This document shows positions 60,703-64,000 of a stretch of 64,000 nt of DNA, in pieces (the stretch's first letter is position 1; every line of letters begins with the position of its first letter). Made by a program: the position numbers and the translations under genes. The notes under the pieces were generated by a model. The model did no database searches and was not told the origin of the DNA. It saw only the letters and a list, made by a program, of their open reading frames with translations. This DNA comes from Paenibacillus sp. DCT19 (lineage in GTDB: Bacteria > Bacillota > Bacilli > Paenibacillales > Paenibacillaceae): assembly GCF_003268635.1 (NCBI RefSeq), contig NZ_CP029639.1:1809501-1873500 (forward strand), written 5' to 3'.

Positions 60703-61506
60703 GTGGACAAGAAAAAGCACATTCACGAAATCATTAAAATTGTATTTATGGACATAGACGGAACCTTGTTAAGTGAGCTTGATCGAACGATATCTCCTCA
60801 TACAGAGAGAGCAATTCAAGAGCTGCGTAACAGAGGAATCCAAGTTGTTCTGGTAACAGGTAGACCCTATAGTTTATGTGAGGAATTCAGGAGAATGGGC
60901 ATTGATACGATCATTTCAGCCAATGGTGCCCTTATTAAGAGTGGAGAACAAGTGATCCATAAGTCTATACTCTCTCCAGACATGGTAAGAACGTTTAGCG
61001 AATTTGCACAGCAGAATGGTCATGGTGTTTCCTATTTTACAGAGACGTTTGAGATGAACGGGAACTTTGAAACCGACGTACGTATTAGGGATGCATTAAG
61101 AGACACGCTGGGCATTATGGATTATCCTGGGACTCTATCTTCGCTTGAGCGTGAAATTTATTGTCTCTGTCTATATGCAGATCAAGCAGAAGCAGAGATA
61201 TATCATAGGCAGTTTCCATCCCTGAATTTCGTGCGTTTCCATGAGTACGTATCTAATGTGCTAGAAGAGAATGTGGTTTCGAAGTCAGCCGCTGCAGAGA
61301 AAGTACTCAAATTTCTAAACATATCCCGAGAAGAGGCGATGGCGTTTGGAGATGGAGAGAATGATATCGATCTGTTGGAGTATGTTGGTCTTGGTGTTGC
61401 GATGGGGAACGGGGAAGAACGCATTAAGTTAAGTGCAGACTATGTTACGCGAAAAGCAAGTGAGGATGGGATTACGCACGCATTGAACGTATTTAAACTC
61501 ATCTAA
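60703..61506 (+). CDS. Cof-type HAD phosphatase
   Basis: 267 residues from GTG 60703, 8 nt after AGGAGG; TTG 60700 is one codon earlier. HAD motif I FMDIDGTLL, motif II LVTGRP, motif III lysine in VVSKSAAAEKVLK, motif IV GDGENDIDLLEY, and the C2B cap domain between (about 90-190). Cytosolic Mg-dependent sugar-phosphate or flavin phosphatase. Divergent from the ECF sigma operon. Confidence 0.92.
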   Translation: MDKKKHIHEIIKIVFMDIDGTLLSELDRTISPHTERAIQELRNRGIQVVLVTGRPYSLCEEFRRMGIDTIISANGALIKSGEQVIHKSILSPDMVRTFSEFAQQNGHGVSYFTETFEMNGNFETDVRIRDALRDTLGIMDYPGTLSSLEREIYCLCLYADQAEAEIYHRQFPSLNFVRFHEYVSNVLEENVVSKSAAAEKVLKFLNISREEAMAFGDGENDIDLLEYVGLGVAMGNGEERIKLSADYVTRKASEDGITHALNVFKLI

Positions 61507-61591
61507 TGATATCCTATTTATGGATTTTCATGTAGAATGATGTGGAATCTAGTAAGCCCTAAAGCATAGGGCGTGATCGAAGGGTGATTTT

Positions 61592-61759
61592 GTGAAAAAA
61601 GTAGTCATTATTTTATTATCTCTAGTTGTACTTGTGGGTGTCTCATCATCCGCCTACGCTCATCCAGGTAGATTGGATAAGAATGGTGGACATAAGTGCT
61701 CTGCAAAGTCCAAGCAAAAAGGTCTGTGCACAGGATACCATTATCATAAAAAGAGATAG
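61592..61759 (+). CDS. YHYH-type small secreted protein
   Basis: 55 residues from GTG 61592 with AAGGGTG upstream. Signal peptide ending at SSSAYA, then HPGRLDKNGGHKCSAKSKQK and GLCTGYHYHKKR. The two cysteines and YHYH form the hallmark of YHYH-domain peptides, which may bind metal. It precedes the LD-carboxypeptidase gene by 14 bp. Confidence 0.75.
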   Translation: MKKVVIILLSLVVLVGVSSSAYAHPGRLDKNGGHKCSAKSKQKGLCTGYHYHKKR

Positions 61760-61773
61760 GAGGAATATACACC

Positions 61774-62751
61774 ATGATTGCACCTAAGCTGCAACCAGGA
61801 GACGAAGTTCGTGTGATCTCTCCATCGAGAAGTCTCTCCATTATAGAAGAGCAGCATATCCACCTGGCCAAACAACGATTGGAGGCATTGGGTCTAATCG
61901 TCTCTTTTTCCGCTAACGCATATGAAATGGATGATTTTGCTTCGTCCTCTATTGAATCGAGAATTCAAGATTTGCACACAGCCTTTGCCGATCCACAAGT
62001 CAAAGGAATACTGGCAACAATAGGTGGGTTCAACTCCAATCAGTTGCTGCAATATATCGACTATTCGCTTATCCAAGCCAATCCGAAGCGATTCTGTGGT
62101 TATTCTGATATTACTGCATTGAGTACCGCTATCTATACGAAGACAGGGCTGATAACCTATTCGGGTCCTGCGTTTTCGACGTTTGCTATACTTCATGGCA
62201 ACGAATACACCGTCGAGTTTTTCGAGAAAATGATGATAGGATCGGCCGATTCAATTCACGTTACACCCTCTGTAGATTGGAGTGATGATGCGTGGTATCG
62301 GGATCAAGAGAACCGTCAATTTATTACGAACCAAGGGCCAGTGATTCTGAACGAAGGACAGGTAGAAGGCACCGTTATTGGCGGGAATCTATGTACACTG
62401 AATCTACTTCAAGGTACAGAATATATGCCTTCTCTAGAAGGGGCAGTCCTGTTCGTTGAGGATGACTATATGGCTGATCCGTCTACATTCGATCGGGATT
62501 TACAATCACTTATTCATCAGCCCGGGTTCGAGCAGGTGAAAGGGTTAGTCATTGGTAGGTTCCAGAAAGCATCAGGAATGACGCCTCAATTATTAGATAA
62601 AATTATAAGCAGCAAGCGGGAATTAACGCACATTCCGGTTATTGCAGATGTCGATTTTGGACATACCGCACCACATTTTACTTTCCCGATTGGGGGCAAG
62701 ACCAAGCTTAACGCACAGGGCACGAGCGTGGAGCTCTGGATTTCAGAGTGA
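61774..62751 (+). CDS. LD-carboxypeptidase (S66 family, LdcA/MccF-like)
   Basis: 325 residues. The S66 catalytic serine is Ser111 in FCGYSDITAL, Glu lies in VLFVEDDYMADPSTFDRD, and His in VDFGHTAPHFTFPIGGK. ATIGGFNSNQLLQYIDY is the conserved N-terminal block. Enzymes of the group cleave the L,D bond of muramyl tetrapeptide in recycling, or, in the MccF branch, disarm peptide-nucleotide antibiotics. Length and the FNSNQ form fit the MccF branch slightly better. GGAGG precedes the ATG. Confidence 0.9.
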   Translation: MIAPKLQPGDEVRVISPSRSLSIIEEQHIHLAKQRLEALGLIVSFSANAYEMDDFASSSIESRIQDLHTAFADPQVKGILATIGGFNSNQLLQYIDYSLIQANPKRFCGYSDITALSTAIYTKTGLITYSGPAFSTFAILHGNEYTVEFFEKMMIGSADSIHVTPSVDWSDDAWYRDQENRQFITNQGPVILNEGQVEGTVIGGNLCTLNLLQGTEYMPSLEGAVLFVEDDYMADPSTFDRDLQSLIHQPGFEQVKGLVIGRFQKASGMTPQLLDKIISSKRELTHIPVIADVDFGHTAPHFTFPIGGKTKLNAQGTSVELWISE

Positions 62752-62871
62752 ATATCGGAGTGAAAATCAATTGATATCTCACTTGTGATAAGTAGGAATG
62801 GTTAATATAATTACGTTTGGCATATGTAAGCAGACAATCCCACAGCCGATGTGGAAATCTAGAGGTGAAAC

Positions 62872-63522
62872 ATGAAATTCAGATGGGTGTATGTTCTTAT
62901 TCTTGCTTTAATAACTACAATCATCTTACCTACAGCGGACGCAAGTGCAGCAGGTACGATTGCAGTGAAATCGAAAGTACTTTATTACAAAGGTCAACCG
63001 TACATAGAGCTTACAGGTGGAAACAAGAGTGTGACAACGAAGCTTAATAAGATGTTTAAGGTGCATGCCGTTAACATTGTGAGTGCAGACAAAAAGATAA
63101 AAAAAGAAAATAAAAAGTATTCCGTAAGCACCACAAGTGCCACAGTGAAATTTAATCAGAAAGAAAAAATATCTGTCGTGTACGAGGATTACATCTATGC
63201 AGGAGCAGCACATGGTTTTCCATCCTCAACGTCCTACAACTATGATCTTAGAACGGGTAAGGAACTGAAATTTAAAGATTTCGTGCAAAACGATGACCAA
63301 CTAGCTAATTTAGAAGACTCCATCTCAAGTACCCTTAGAGCGATGTATAATGCAAACCAGGGTATTTTTGAAGAAAATATTAATGATTTCCCCTTGGATC
63401 AAGATCCTGCATTTTTCCTCTATGATAAGGGGATCGTAATTCGCTTCTATCCTTATGAAGTTGCCTCATACGCTGCAGGATTCGTTGATGTTAAAGTTCC
63501 TTATAGCAAAATAAATAAGTAG
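62872..63522 (+). CDS. Secreted DUF3298/DUF4163 protein
   Basis: 216 residues, AGAGGTG upstream of the ATG. Signal peptide ending at ADASAA, then a basic domain, and the DUF3298 C-terminal domain: YAGAAHGFPSSTSYNYDLRT and FFLYDKGIVIRFYPYEVASY. The same domain is the lysozyme sensor of RsiV anti-sigma proteins, but here it is not tied to a membrane sigma module. Terminator at 63563. Function unknown. Confidence 0.82.
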   Translation: MKFRWVYVLILALITTIILPTADASAAGTIAVKSKVLYYKGQPYIELTGGNKSVTTKLNKMFKVHAVNIVSADKKIKKENKKYSVSTTSATVKFNQKEKISVVYEDYIYAGAAHGFPSSTSYNYDLRTGKELKFKDFVQNDDQLANLEDSISSTLRAMYNANQGIFEENINDFPLDQDPAFFLYDKGIVIRFYPYEVASYAAGFVDVKVPYSKINK

Positions 63523-63562
63523 GTAACCCAAGTCAAGGTAACTATAAAACTAGGTTTAGACT

Positions 63563-63595
63563 AAGCGTGGTTCTTTAATGAATCATGCTTTTTTA
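63563..63595 (+). terminator. Rho-independent terminator
   Basis: AAGCGTGGTTC, loop, GAATCATGCTT then TTTT. The following stretch to 63832 is AT-rich and holds the promoter of the next gene. Confidence 0.8.
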
Positions 63596-63832
63596 TTGTT
63601 TTACAGCTGAATCACTCGTGCAATGACGAGCGATAGAACGAGTACATACATATTTCTATAAAAATATTTAAAATATTCTAAATAATTCCAGTATTTTTCA
63701 TCATTTTATAGTATATTTAAGGTATTCGGGAGGTGATAGAGGAACATCGCAACGTTGGTGATCTGTATGGCTTCTATGTGCATGCATACCGTAAGCGAAG
63801 CTTAACCCATTCCATGAAGGAGGTTTTAGTTG

Positions 63833-64000
63833 ATGCCTATTGGTTGTTGGTTACGAAAAGCCGTTCTGTTAACCTTGTCGTTCATGTTAGTATCTGTCGC
63901 GTACTCACCCCATCCCGCTTCGGCAAATGCGAGTCCTGTGCAAGGATTTCATGTAAGCGGTACCAATTTATTAGATGCTACCGGAGCTCCTTTTGTCATG
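63833..64000 (+). CDS. Secreted glycoside hydrolase, GH5 mannanase/cellulase-like (3' part outside window)
   Basis: First 56 codons, AAGGAGG upstream of the ATG. Signal peptide (hydrophobic core about 10-25, cut after SANA) then SPVQGFHVSGTNLLDATGAP with FVM, the typical start of GH5 mannanases and related cellulases. A near-cre sequence lies in the coding part at 63952. Only the family-typical N-terminus is visible, so substrate is inferred. Confidence 0.75.
   Translation, partial: MPIGCWLRKAVLLTLSFMLVSVAYSPHPASANASPVQGFHVSGTNLLDATGAPFVM
63952..63965 (+). promoter_or_regulatory. Possible cre box inside the GH5 gene
   Basis: TGTAAGCGGTACCA fits TGWAANCGNTNWCA except for one position (C at the W). 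Intragenic cre sites are known for glycoside hydrolase genes. Confidence 0.35.

Overview
The window looks like a chromosomal accessory region of a low-to-mid GC, spore-former-type Firmicute, most probably a Paenibacillus. The basis is family content plus recollection, not a database search: a YesM/YesN-type two-component system divergent from LplB/LplC-type sugar permeases, a LicT-BglP-BglA beta-glucoside operon with RAT antiterminators and a CcpA box, strong Gram-positive ribosome-binding sites with frequent GTG/TTG starts, many small GNAT acetyltransferases, and intergenic repeats of a kind I associate with Paenibacillus. No rRNA, tRNA, CRISPR array, transposase, integrase or phage structural gene was recognised.

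Layout. 1-5 kb: a truncated AraC-type response regulator and its sensor kinase (minus strand), divergent from two ABC sugar permeases; two copies of a structured intergenic repeat lie on either side of the kinase gene. 5-9 kb: a putative NlpC/P60-like protein, a GNAT, a FusB/FBP-type EF-G-binding protein behind a 220-nt leader containing an upstream ORF and alternative pairings, a flavodoxin-fold quinone reductase and a divergent HxlR regulator. 9-13.6 kb: licT-bglP-bglA. 13.7-15.2 kb: an APC amino-acid permease followed by a 204-bp MITE-like repeat. 15.6-21.2 kb: a run of about a dozen small same-strand genes, mostly unrecognised, resembling an orphan immunity-type array. 21.3-27.1 kb: a Fur-box-controlled siderophore ABC importer divergent from an OmpR-type two-component system. 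27.2-38.2 kb: small enzymes and membrane proteins (GNATs, CDF metal exporter with a CzrA-like operator, APH-like kinase, VOC protein, a second UppS, HhH protein, DUF2569). 38.3-47.5 kb: a radical SAM protein, a phosphodiester glycosidase/GT2-GtrA pair, an AAA ATPase, an isochorismatase-fold hydrolase, and a two-component system plus FtsX/ATPase transporter. 47.7-59 kb: a mix of GNATs, a methyltransferase, a Zn-dependent PLC-like protein, LytTR/DUF3021, an IMPase, an HD hydrolase, NUDIX and a gluzincin-like protein. 59-64 kb: ECF sigma/anti-sigma pair, Cof-type HAD phosphatase, YHYH peptide, LD-carboxypeptidase, DUF3298 protein and the start of a secreted GH5-type mannanase.

Two observations stand out. 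First, the FusB-like gene has the anatomy of a translational attenuator: a consensus-like promoter, a 19-codon upstream ORF with its own ribosome-binding site, an 8-nt segment at the end of that ORF complementary to a segment just before a hairpin that hides the gene's ribosome-binding site. Second, four genes (bglA, the siderophore-binding protein, the phosphodiester glycosidase, a methyltransferase) are each broken by what is best explained as loss of one base from a G or C run; restoring one base restores the family sequence in all four. That pattern suggests homopolymer errors in the assembly rather than four independent pseudogenes, so gene-loss conclusions here should be held back until reads are checked.
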